Below are positions 55,131-64,000 of a stretch of 64,000 nucleotides of DNA, one piece after another. The number at the start of each line of letters is the position of its first letter. The first letter of the stretch is position 1. The stretch is from Pseudeuparius sepicola (Eukaryota; Arthropoda; Insecta; Coleoptera; Anthribidae), in contig OY987298.1 of NCBI GenBank assembly GCA_963920635.1, forward strand, positions 128,907,735-128,971,734, read 5' to 3'. The translations under genes were made by a program, and so were the position numbers. Below the pieces are notes generated by a model. That model made no database searches. It had not been told where the DNA came from and saw only the letters and a list, made by a program, of their open reading frames with translations.

Positions 55131-56370
55131 CGAGGCCAACGATAAAGACAGGCCACGGCGCTAACTCATAATCGCGTAGTCACGTGACCAACTTAGTTCT
55201 ATATAATGAAAGGCATTTTTGGAGATAAGTAGAAAAAACAAATTTCGTAACAATTTGGCAAGTTTTCTTTCATCTATTACATTATTGGTTTTGTGCATCC
55301 AAGCTTTCTCTAATTGTTTTTTCAAAATTTTCAACCTGCCTCAGCTGTTTTAGGCTGAGAGTTAAACGGAACTGCACTCACAATATTTTGTCACATTCTC
55401 AAAAATTGTTGGGACATCACCTTCCTTTAGCTTAGGTGATATTCTCTATAGGTATTTTCCTCCCACAACACATTTGTCCACTTTAATTATTGTTTCACTT
55501 TCTTGAAAATGTGTTAGCCACACATACTTAAGGGTTTTTTAGAAATTAAATCTCAGTTGGGATTTGACGAATCCATTTTTGGCGGAAATTTTCATCCCGA
55601 GGTAAAACAAATGTTTGTTATGGCGACACTTTCTTCCTGGCTTTTGTAATATGTATAAATATAATATAAACAGACCCAATATTTGGTATTTAGGTTATCT
55701 TTTAAGAAATAAAAATGAAAACTAACCTCAGTAGGTATACTGTATTATATTGACGAGGTCTCAGTTGATCGGCAGCGTGAAAGACCGAATAAAAACCATA
55801 TCAGGGCGTGGGTCGACAACGAAAATCCTCGAGTACGTTACAACACTGATTTATTTCGCACAAGGTGAATGGTGAATACAATAAATACACAAACCCGAAC
55901 GTGGTCAACGGGAACGGCTTCCAGCCACCCGGACCGTCTGAACTCACGGATCTCCCGTAAACAGTTCACCCCTCTGTGTCTCAGGCTCCACGCTCCACTG
56001 TCCAATACTGTCCCATGTCCATAATAATAGTTCATTCCGGGTTCCCTATTCTGTGGTTCCGGGGGAGAATTCCCCTTACAGCGCTCACGCGTCGCGTCGC
56101 GTCGGTGCGAGCGGCACCAATACTCTTGGACGGCACGACTCCCACCCAGAGACCCAGAGGCCATAATAACACCTGGGCGGTTCCCCTCCGCCAGAACACA
56201 CGCGCACTAGACACAAACTTGTTTCTAAAATATAAACTACACATTAAACATTGAAAACTTCTCAAAACCCAAGCTGCCGCTTCCAGTTATGTGACAAATG
56301 ACATGTAACGTCTGACTAAGATGGTCACGTGATTTTTGTGCGCCAGGGCCTGTCTTTATAGTAGGCCTTG
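55131..56370. mobile_element. hAT-like insertion, copy 2 in array
   Basis: It lies 1474 bp after copy 1 and is indistinguishable by eye, with the same ends and the same CGTTCGCG flanks. It was duplicated with the array rather than independently inserted. Confidence 0.85.
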
Positions 56371-56604
56371 CGTTCGCGGCAAATACCGAAAGTAAACTAT
56401 ATACATGCGACAGCAAAACTCCAAAGAAGTCTTATCTTTAGAATAGTCGTGTTCGTTCGCTAGTTTCCAATTGTAACTAAAATCTATCGATCTAAGTCCA
56501 TAGAAACATGTACCAATCACAAAACGACTTATGCAAAATAGAGACCGAGAATTAAAGGCTATAAAACGACTAGGGCGAGTGGCACACGTCACTGCCGTTC
56601 GCGA

Positions 56605-57844
56605 CGAGGCCAACGATAAAGACAGGCCACGGCGCTAACTCATAATCGCGTAGTCACGTGACCAACTTAGTTCTATATAATGAAAGGCATTTTTGGAGAT
56701 AAGTAGAAAAAACAAATTTCGTAACAATTTGGCAAGTTTTCTTTCATCTATTACATTATTGGTTTTGTGCATCCAAGCTTTCTCTAATTGTTTTTTCAAA
56801 ATTTTCAACCTGCCTCAGCTGTTTTAGGCTGAGAGTTAAACGGAACTGCACTCACAATATTTTGTCACATTCTCAAAAATTGTTGGGACATCACCTTCCT
56901 TTAGCTTAGGTGATATTCTCTATAGGTATTTTCCTCCCACAACACATTTGTCCACTTTAATTATTGTTTCACTTTCTTGAAAATGTGTTAGCCACACATA
57001 CTTAAGGGTTTTTTAGAAATTAAATCTCAGTTGGGATTTGACGAATCCATTTTTGGCGGAAATTTTCATCCCGAGGTAAAACAAATGTTTGTTATGGCGA
57101 CACTTTCTTCCTGGCTTTTGTAATATGTATAAATATAATATAAACAGACCCAATATTTGGTATTTAGGTTATCTTTTAAGAAATAAAAATGAAAACTAAC
57201 CTCAGTAGGTATACTGTATTATATTGACGAGGTCTCAGTTGATCGGCAGCGTGAAAGACCGAATAAAAACCATATCAGGGCGTGGGTCGACAACGAAAAT
57301 CCTCGAGTACGTTACAACACTGATTTATTTCGCACAAGGTGAATGGTGAATACAATAAATACACAAACCCGAACGTGGTCAACGGGAACGGCTTCCAGCC
57401 ACCCGGACCGTCTGAACTCACGGATCTCCCGTAAACAGTTCACCCCTCTGTGTCTCAGGCTCCACGCTCCACTGTCCAATACTGTCCCATGTCCATAATA
57501 ATAGTTCATTCCGGGTTCCCTATTCTGTGGTTCGGGGGGAGAATTCCCCTTACAGCGCTCACGCGTCGCGTCGCGTCGGTGCGAGCGGCACCAATACTCT
57601 TGGACGGCACGACTCCCACCCAGAGACCCAGAGGCCATAATAACACCTGGGCGGTTCCCCTCCGCCAGAACACACGCGCACTAGACACAAACTTGTTTCT
57701 AAAATATAAACTACACATTAAACATTGAAAACTTCTCAAAACCCAAGCTGCCGCTTCCAGTTATGTGACAAATGACATGTAACGTCTGACTAAGATGGTC
57801 ACGTGATTTTTGTGCGCCAGGGCCTGTCTTTATAGTAGGCCTTG
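56605..57844. mobile_element. hAT-like insertion, copy 3 in array
   Basis: As copies 1 and 2, with a difference near 57532 (TTCGGGGGGAG in place of TTCCGGGGGAG), which also alters the overlapping repeat ORFs. Confidence 0.85.
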
Positions 57845-58110
57845 CGTTCGCGGCAAATACCGAAAGTAAACTATATACATGCGACAGCAAAACTCCAAAG
57901 AAGTCTTATCTTTAGAATAATCGTGTTCGTTCGCTAGTTTCCAATTGTAACTAAAATCTATGGATCTAAGTACATAGAAACATGTACCAATCACAAAACG
58001 ACTTATGCAAAATAGAGACCGAGAATTAAAGGCTATAAAACGACTAGGGCAATTGGCACGTCACTGCCGTTCGCGACAAATACCGAAAGTAAACTATATA
58101 CTGAGATAGT

Positions 58111-58374
58111 CAGGGCCGTATATAAGGGGGGGGGGGTTTGGGGGTTCAAACCCCCCCATGATGCTATATATATATAAAATTAATTAACACGCCCGACGCC
58201 CGCCAAAATGGAAAAATAAATTATAGTGCTGGTCGATTGTACTGCTTGGACGATTGTAACATGCCATCAAGGTCAAGCGTTTGCGTTTGGCAATATATAT
58301 TTGAGGATAATGCTCAAAAAGTTAACCTTTTTTAAAACCTAAACCCCCATGGAAAACCCTTAGCTACGGCCCTG
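58111..58374. mobile_element. 264-bp hAT MITE, perfect 8-bp TSD
   Basis: Ends CAGGGCCGTA and TACGGCCCTG, with GGGG/CCCC subterminal tracts, flanked by GAGATAGT at 58103-58110 and 58375-58382. It has no ORF. It sits within 10 bp of the end of the tandem array. Confidence 0.92.
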
Positions 58375-58382
58375 GAGATAGT

Positions 58383-60349
58383 TAATAGTTAATACTGTAG
58401 TAATAAGCACAAAGAACAGCAGCTCGAGAGACGTGTGCGCATATCCCAACTGGAATTCAATCTAATTCAGGTACAGATCTAAGTATAGGAGGATATTTAC
58501 ACAGGGTCCAAATACTAAGAAATTTTTTGGGCAGATATTCCAAGATTCAAGAGGAACAATAGATAAACATTTTCTGTTCTAAAGGAAGCATTTTCCTCGC
58601 GATAATACATTTAGCTATAATAATGTCTATTATAATATTCGGGATAGTTTTTTTTGACAAATAAATTATTGTCCAGCAAAATTTTCTGTAGCTGCAAGCT
58701 GCACCACATTTAGCTGATTTTGCCAGGGTGTCTGGTGTTGCCCCCCTTCCTATACACCTTGTAGGTAAGTAAAAAATAAATATCGACTATAGGGCTGTGT
58801 TATAATAGTAATATACTTACACTATATTCAATCAAAATGCAAGTTGGGCGTAAACATTTACAAGATGGAAACACGTGAACAATTCTGATTACTAATACGG
58901 GGCAGGGCCGCATTAAGGACGATCTCTATGAATTTTATAATATAAAATATTAAAATAATATGCCCCAGTATTAAGAACTTTAAAAACAAACTTTTATGGC
59001 ACACCTACCTGCAAATGTCTACTATTAACACAAATCGTAGCTCCAACAATTAATAACCAGCGAAAGAATTATATCGGAAAAAATTAAAAGTCCACTTGCA
59101 ACTCAATACACCTCTGTAATAAATAACGACTCGCTGAACTCGCCTGCCGGCCAATAGCAAGCCGATCACGTGCCAGCCATGCAACAACTTTTGTTTATCT
59201 TTCACTTGCGTTTAGTTTGAATAGAGTTTAATTATAATTATAATTGTAAAAAAAGTAGGTATATATACCCCGATTACTGTAAGAAGTCCCGATTTTGTCA
59301 GATGACATTCTCCACAAAATCCCTAGGAATTTTCTGTTAACCATGGGTATAGCATTGGTATAATGTGTCTCAACCAGTTAATGACGTCTCTCATTGATTT
59401 ATGATGTGAAAAGTTGCCCAAGTGATACGAAAAAAAGAACATAATAAAATAATAACCCTATTGCAATCAGGTTTATGCCTCTACAAATAAAAATAACTAC
59501 GACTACAACTCATTTTAATAATAATTTCAAACGTCATGGAAACACTTTCATTTTGGTATTTTGGTATAATCAGCTACTCGCGGCTGCGTCTGTGGTGCGA
59601 CTGGTGCGTACTCAGGCAAATTTTATTTCGGTGTTGTGAAGTGACCGTGAAGGTTTTCCGGATCGTTCAAAAGGGTTCAAACTTTGGGCATTGAAAATAT
59701 TCGTGGGTTTTTACGTTTCGTGAGTTTTTCCGTTATCTGTGTTGTTCTTGTTCGTGTTATTAGTAGTTATTCATTGTGCAAATGAGCTCGTTACTGACCT
59801 GAACTTATGACCCGGTTGCTGCATTAATGCCAACTTAGGATGGCGAAATTACCAATTGACAGTCCCAGTAAGGACTTCTTAAAATAATTTGACTATACTA
59901 ACCGCGAATAAAGGCAATATGTTATTATTCGGAACAGAACCCTTTTCTTTGCTCCAAACTTGTTAATTAATGGATCATTTGTTAAAACTTGATTCGGGGC
60001 CGCTGTGATTAATGCGTAATAGTCTGGCGGAAAGTTAATGTAACAAAGTTTAACACGCTATCACAACATCTTATTAAGATGGTTGGCGATACTGCGGCAC
60101 CTCTCATCTTCAAGCTAGTAAAGCTCGTTAAAATTAGTCGCGGCGATATAATTTAAAGGAAAGATTCATCTTTTGCTGGAAAAAATAGTGAATGTTGTGA
60201 ACACCGCAGTTTTTCATTTAAGTACTACAGTAATTTCAATGACTAGTTGGGGAAACAGTGATCTTTAATGATCTTTTCTACATCAAAATGTTGTACTATA
60301 ATACCGAATCGATGATTGACGCACATATTGACGATGTAGGGCTAAACTT
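58383..60349. other. No gene recognised; GC-richer segment 59560-59780
   Basis: 59560-59780 is G/T-rich, with CGTGTTATTAGTAG-type text and the look of a transcribed untranslated leader, but it has no clear splice site, ORF or promoter. Another GC-richer patch is at 59130-59190. The remainder is AT-rich. Confidence 0.35.
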
Positions 60350-61498
60350 CCTGATACAGTTTTATTCTGCGACACTTCAACAGGTGAAAAATAACCGCAC
60401 TTTCTTTTATAAACTATATCATTTTAAGGCCTTATATAAAGTTACAGGGTGTTAATGTTTTAAGAAACATGTGGTCTTTATTGAATATTTATCAAATTAG
60501 TTGAGATATTTAAGTTGGTACACGTTATAACAGCATGGGTTAGCATAAAACCTGTTAATATCAAACACCTTGAACAACCAGTGGCGTAGAAGTAGGTAAT
60601 TAGTATAATTGTTTTTAGAAAAAAAAAAGAACCACCTTGAATAAAATGTATTCAATTTTTTATGTAAATTTTAATTTTATACAAAAATGCCCTCTTGGTA
60701 ATTTATTGTATGTGTCATGGTTTCGTGGCAAATTTGATTTTTTGTATTATTTCGAGGTATTTCTAAAAAATTATTTAAAAAATTTGCTCCATAAGTATCA
60801 CTTAAAGTGGAAATAATGTTTTTGATACTTGAAATAAAGTATCTGTTTCCAATAAACTTACCTATTTAAGGCTATACTTTTGAAGATACACGGTCTAATA
60901 CATTTAAGGAAGATACAATTAATGTTACGCTCTGTATCTTGAAAAGTAAAACCTTCAATGGTTAAGTTTATTGGGAAAAGTTACTGTATTTAAAGTAAGA
61001 AATACATTTTTTCTGCTTTGGGTGTTACTTATTGAGCGAAGTTTAAGTTAATTTTTCAGAAGTACCCCGAAATATTACGAAAAAATCAAATTTGCTATGA
61101 AACCATGACACATATGAAAAAATGCTAAGAGAACGTTTTTGTTTACAATTAAAATTTACATAATAAATTGAATACATTTTATCGCTATACGAGGTGGTTC
61201 ATTTTTTTCTAAAAACAATTATACTAATTACCCACTTCTACGCCACTGGTTGTTCAAGGTGTTTGATATTAACGGGTTTTATGCTAACCCATGCCGTTAT
61301 AACGTTTACCAAATATGACTTAAATATCTCAACTAGTTTGGTAAATATTCAATAAATTCCACATATTTCTTACAAATTTAACACCCTGTAACTTTTTTAT
61401 AAGGCCTTAAAATGATCTAGTTTATAGAAGAAAGTGCGGTTATTTTTTGGTTTTCTATCACCTGTTGAAGTGTCGCAGAATAAAACTGAATCACCCTG
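60350..61498. repeat. 1.15-kb concentric palindrome with three sets of termini
   Basis: Outer arms: CAGTTTTATTCTGCGACACT (left, its outermost bases decayed) and AGTGTCGCAGAATAAAACTG, then AATCACCCTG at 61498. Second: CAGGGTGTTAATGTTTTAAG at 60445 against ACACCCTG at 61388. Third: CAGTGGCGTAGAAGTAGGTA at 60579 against ACCCACTTCTACGCCACTG at 61248. All three share a centre near 60914-60924. The arms pair for about 540 bp. ORF 60258-60455 is an artefact of the arm. Confidence 0.85.
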
Positions 61499-62324
61499 TA
61501 TATGTTGTGCTCTATAGCTCTTGACCGTAACCTGCCCGAATTAAAAAGTGTATACGCGTTTTCTAAATAAACATACAAATGAAAAACTATATCTGAAGAT
61601 TACACCCAGTGCACTTTCATCGCACTCCGTCGAGCGTGAAATCATAAATTTTCCGGATCCGCCATTGTTATCAACTTTACATTTCCAAGGCGGGAGAAAA
61701 ATGTAGTCTGGAATGGTCACATGTAGCGGAAGTGAGAAGGCGGGCGAGACTACGGAGCCGAAGCCGCGAATATAATCCCGCTATATAGGAAACCAGAGCG
61801 AAATGAATTACAATCTTTTCAGTGGTTCACTTCTTCTCAAACTTCGGAATTTTAACGTGTTAAAAGCCTTTGGTTTCGGTTCCTAATGTGGAAAATATTA
61901 TTTGGATCGGATTTGGAAAGAAAACCGAAGACGTTTTTTTTTATATACATACCTAGAGTCTAAAATGTCTTTGCAGAAAATTGCAGAAGGCCAAGAGCAC
62001 GGTATTGCTCCCTATTAGCTTTATCTGTGTGATTTACAAGTACGACTGGGATCACTAAGATTTTTTAGAGTATCCTTGAGTAAAATATGCAATCCTATTA
62101 CTATCTCAATATAATCAGTAAGCCGACTCAAATATTTACAGACTACCACGAATCGACTCGGCTTATTTTAAGTTTGTGAGGGCTCTGTTGTAATCGATTG
62201 TTTTGCTGCATCAGATCGTCTGGGTCAGAGCCGTACCCTTAAGTTTTTTCTTTTTTAAGATTTCTCTAGCGTTTTTCCAGACATGAAGTTATTAAATGCG
62301 ATCTTGTGCGGTCATATGCTACTT
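61499..62324. other. No gene recognised
   Basis: A GC-richer patch at 61620-61800 has CpG-rich words (GGCGGGCGAGACTACGGAGCCG) without an ORF. The phrase GGCCAAGAGC..GG.....TTAGCTTTA near 61988-62030 resembles 9831-9885, suggesting an old shared repeat. Confidence 0.35.
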
Positions 62325-62397
62325 TATGTAGAATGATCTTGAGTAAAACTGTAACTTGACGGTCCAGTTGCAGTTTTACTCAAGATCATTCTACGTA
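62325..62397. ncRNA. Candidate pre-miRNA-like hairpin
   Basis: TATGTAGAATGATCTTGAGT, AAAACTG on the left pairs with CAGTTTTACTCAAGATCATT, CTACGTA on the right. The stem continues through TAACTTG / CAGTTG, giving a stem of about 30-34 bp with few wobble or mismatch positions and a short loop. The size suits a miRNA precursor; a tiny foldback element is the alternative. It is followed at 62397-62450 by further palindromic words (TAGGTCCATTGGACCTA). Confidence 0.45.
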
Positions 62398-62452
62398 TAG
62401 GTCCATTGGACCTATGGACTCCGTAGGTCCATTGGACCATGTCCAGATCCCA
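62396..62452. repeat. Short palindrome and partial repeat
   Basis: TAGGTCCATTGGACCTA at 62398-62414 is palindromic apart from its centre, and GTAGGTCCATTGGACC recurs at 62424-62439. Confidence 0.75.
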
Positions 62453-64000
62453 TCTACCGGTACTGTGCTAGTACTATATCCGGTAAAAAGTTTATCCTAG
62501 CAGCAAGTGAAAATTGTGACGGGGAGAATATGATATAATTCTCACTATCACAATTTTACCCTGCAAAAATAGAGAATTAAACGAAAGTTAGCGGCTTTAT
62601 GGGACTATAAATTTAGGCAACTGGTATAATATCATACCATACAAGTTCTAACGGATGTGCCGGTGTTTTCTTATTTGAATGGTTCGAAAAGGTAGACTAC
62701 GACAGCTGTTTCCCCTTATTAGGTTCATCAAGGCAGCCATAACCGTCCAGAACGACTCAAACCGAAATATTAGCACTTAAAATAGTGTAACTTGCACTTG
62801 GAGGTGAGAAACCAACCAGTGGCGCCATCTAGTATCAAGCTGATAGTACCAGAGCCGAAATTTCACAAAACAGAGTAAACACCAACAAGAACATCTAAAC
62901 TTTCGTTTAAATCTATTGGGGACGTGAAATTTTATCATCTTTTTAAAATAGAGAATATTAGGAGCCCACTACTATAGGTGATACAACCTGCTGTTAAAAA
63001 GTGCTAGTGTCAATATAAGTATATTATGGATGTTTTTACTAAAACCAGTTGGATTAATTAAAACGTTTTCCGTAAACGTTTACCAAAGAATATTGATAGC
63101 CTATAGAAGGGTCACTTGGCGCCAGAACTTTGATCTTAAAGGCTTGCCGATTTGTTCCCGTCGTCTTCACCATTATTTCCCGCCTACTGTACTCTAAGAG
63201 TTATTATTTTACTCAATGCCCTATGTATGAACAGCGTCTTGAATGTGTTTCAGCTGGGTCGAGACCCAAGGGGTCGCGGCGGTCGGACCGCCTGGGCATC
63301 TTCGGCAAGTGAACCTTTACGGTTATTCGTATTCGCTGTGTACACTACATAAATCGAATTCGCATATATCACGAATGTACGGGCACTTCCAAATCAGGGG
63401 CAGATCCGGCCGGCCGGATGGCCATAAGATAAAACGCGTCTGGACGTTACACAACACCCAATTGTGAATTATTTATGCCCAATTTAACTGGCGAAATTGA
63501 ATATGCAATGAGATGACCAGGGTATTAACATAAATGCATAGGCATTATCGCCGCCGCTCTCCTGACACTGTCGCCCGCGCTATTTATAAGTCCTGTCGGC
63601 GGACCGCCGAAGATGAATATTCGCTAAATGGGGCTGACTTTTGCCGAGGTGGCTACCAAATTCATACTTAGATTTCTACAAAATCGCAAGTAGACTAAAG
63701 AAGGGTCCATTATCTTGGGAGGTTGGACGTGCGTGTTTCGCACGCCGCTGGATCTATTGGCACGTAGAACTTGAAAGCGTTCTTGCTCGGTTGGCGCAAG
63801 CCGCGTTGACGTAGAGATGTTCTTCTAAGGCCGGCTGAACTCTACAGCAAATTTTATGCCACCTATTATACAAACAGCCGCCAAGTACCTATACTGTTCT
63901 CGCAACGGCTCTACTAACCGGGGTAAAAGCTGGCGTTTAAATAAATCAAAATTCGAAGCACCCTCGATTTCCCGATAAAGAAATGAGCGCATAAGCATAA
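62453..64000. other. No gene recognised; GC-richer island 63240-63650
   Basis: 63240-63650 is CpG-rich (GGGGTCGCGGCGGTCGGACC, GGCCGGCCGG) followed by text with GCTATTTATAAG and CATAAATGC words that look like insect regulatory DNA. Overlapping short ORFs at 63130-63467 have no domains. Nothing else is recognised to the window's end. Confidence 0.35.

Larger units (their letters stand above)
53456..58101. repeat. Tandem array: three 1474-bp units plus one short unit with empty site
   Basis: Unit starts (CATGCGACAGCAAAACTCC) are at 53456, 54930, 56404 and 57878, exactly 1474 bp apart. The first three are nearly identical. Each consists of ~226 bp of base unit plus a 1240-bp insertion with its target duplication. 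The fourth unit lacks the insertion, is 5' to 3' otherwise complete, and has diverged more (for example GGGCAATTGGCACGTC in place of GGGCGAGTGGCACACGTC). The base unit has TATAAAA 22-24 bp upstream of TCACTGCCGTTCG, promoter-like. Repeated ORFs within (85, 92, 108 and 77 codons) recur only because the DNA does. Confidence 0.95.

Noticed and set aside
53204..57739. Repeated ORFs of 85, 92, 108 and 77 codons at 1474-bp spacing
   Set aside because: They recur because the DNA is tandemly duplicated. No domain is recognisable, frames overlap on opposite strands, and a single-base difference in one unit alters two of them equally. Not annotated as genes.
53456..58101. CRISPR or satellite interpretation of the array
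   Set aside because: The unit is 1.47 kb with a transposon insertion and only 3-4 copies. It is neither a CRISPR array nor a classical short satellite.
53456..58101. Tandem LTRs of an LTR retrotransposon
   Set aside because: The TATA-like box suggested an LTR, but the units lack TG...CA ends, a primer-binding site or any gag/pol. The insertion with 8-bp duplication explains most of the unit instead.

Overview
This is eukaryotic, AT-rich, repeat-dense DNA, most likely from an insect or another arthropod. The evidence is the set of mobile elements: a FLYWCH/MULE element, hAT elements, mariner-like foldbacks with TA target duplications, and a Penelope-like GIY-YIG fragment. Also consistent are frequent GGTAGGTA/GTACCT-type runs and the absence of operon structure or dense long ORFs. 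I cannot fix the order; a hemipteran or a beetle would fit. I find no confident host protein-coding gene. The window looks like intergenic DNA or a large intron colonised by layers of transposons. A few GC/CpG-richer islands (about 480-850, 9400-9620, 24030-24460, 35940-36180, 47190-47520, 53060-53440, 59130-59780, 63240-63650) stand out as possible regulatory or exonic DNA.

Layout. 1.8-4.9 kb: one complete MULE insertion with a perfect 9-bp target duplication. It carries two back-to-back, complementarily deleted transposase genes. 6.8-8.5 kb: a hAT-type element with a perfect 8-bp duplication, interrupted by a large palindrome. 10.5-13.8 kb: a Penelope-like retroelement remnant (GIY-YIG endonuclease, then a hammerhead-ribozyme-like motif) apparently sitting inside a smaller DNA element that recurs at 22.3 and 26.6 kb. 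14.3-18.7 kb: mariner-like foldback arms and palindromes. 24.7-25.4 kb: a broken THAP-like domain next to an inverted-repeat element with a tRNA-like unit. 28.8-34 kb: two co-linear series of the same repeat blocks, a homopolymer C/G pair and several MITEs. 36.4-37.3 kb: a pogo-like element. 41.7-46.9 kb: three large foldbacks, two holding decayed mariner-like transposase. 48-51.5 kb: a MITE, a second hammerhead-like motif, a mariner transposase fragment and an internally deleted hAT element with a perfect 8-bp duplication. 53.5-58.4 kb: a tandem array of 1474-bp units, each carrying the same hAT-like insertion, ended by a copy with the empty site and followed by another small hAT MITE. 60.35-61.5 kb: a 1.15-kb concentric palindrome.

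The elements are mostly non-autonomous and largely parasitise one another. The most interesting signals are: the pair of hammerhead motifs with compensatory changes; palindromes whose arms contain several transposon termini arranged concentrically; the tandem amplification that captured a transposon insertion beside its empty site; and the inverted-duplicated MULE whose halves are broken in complementary ways.
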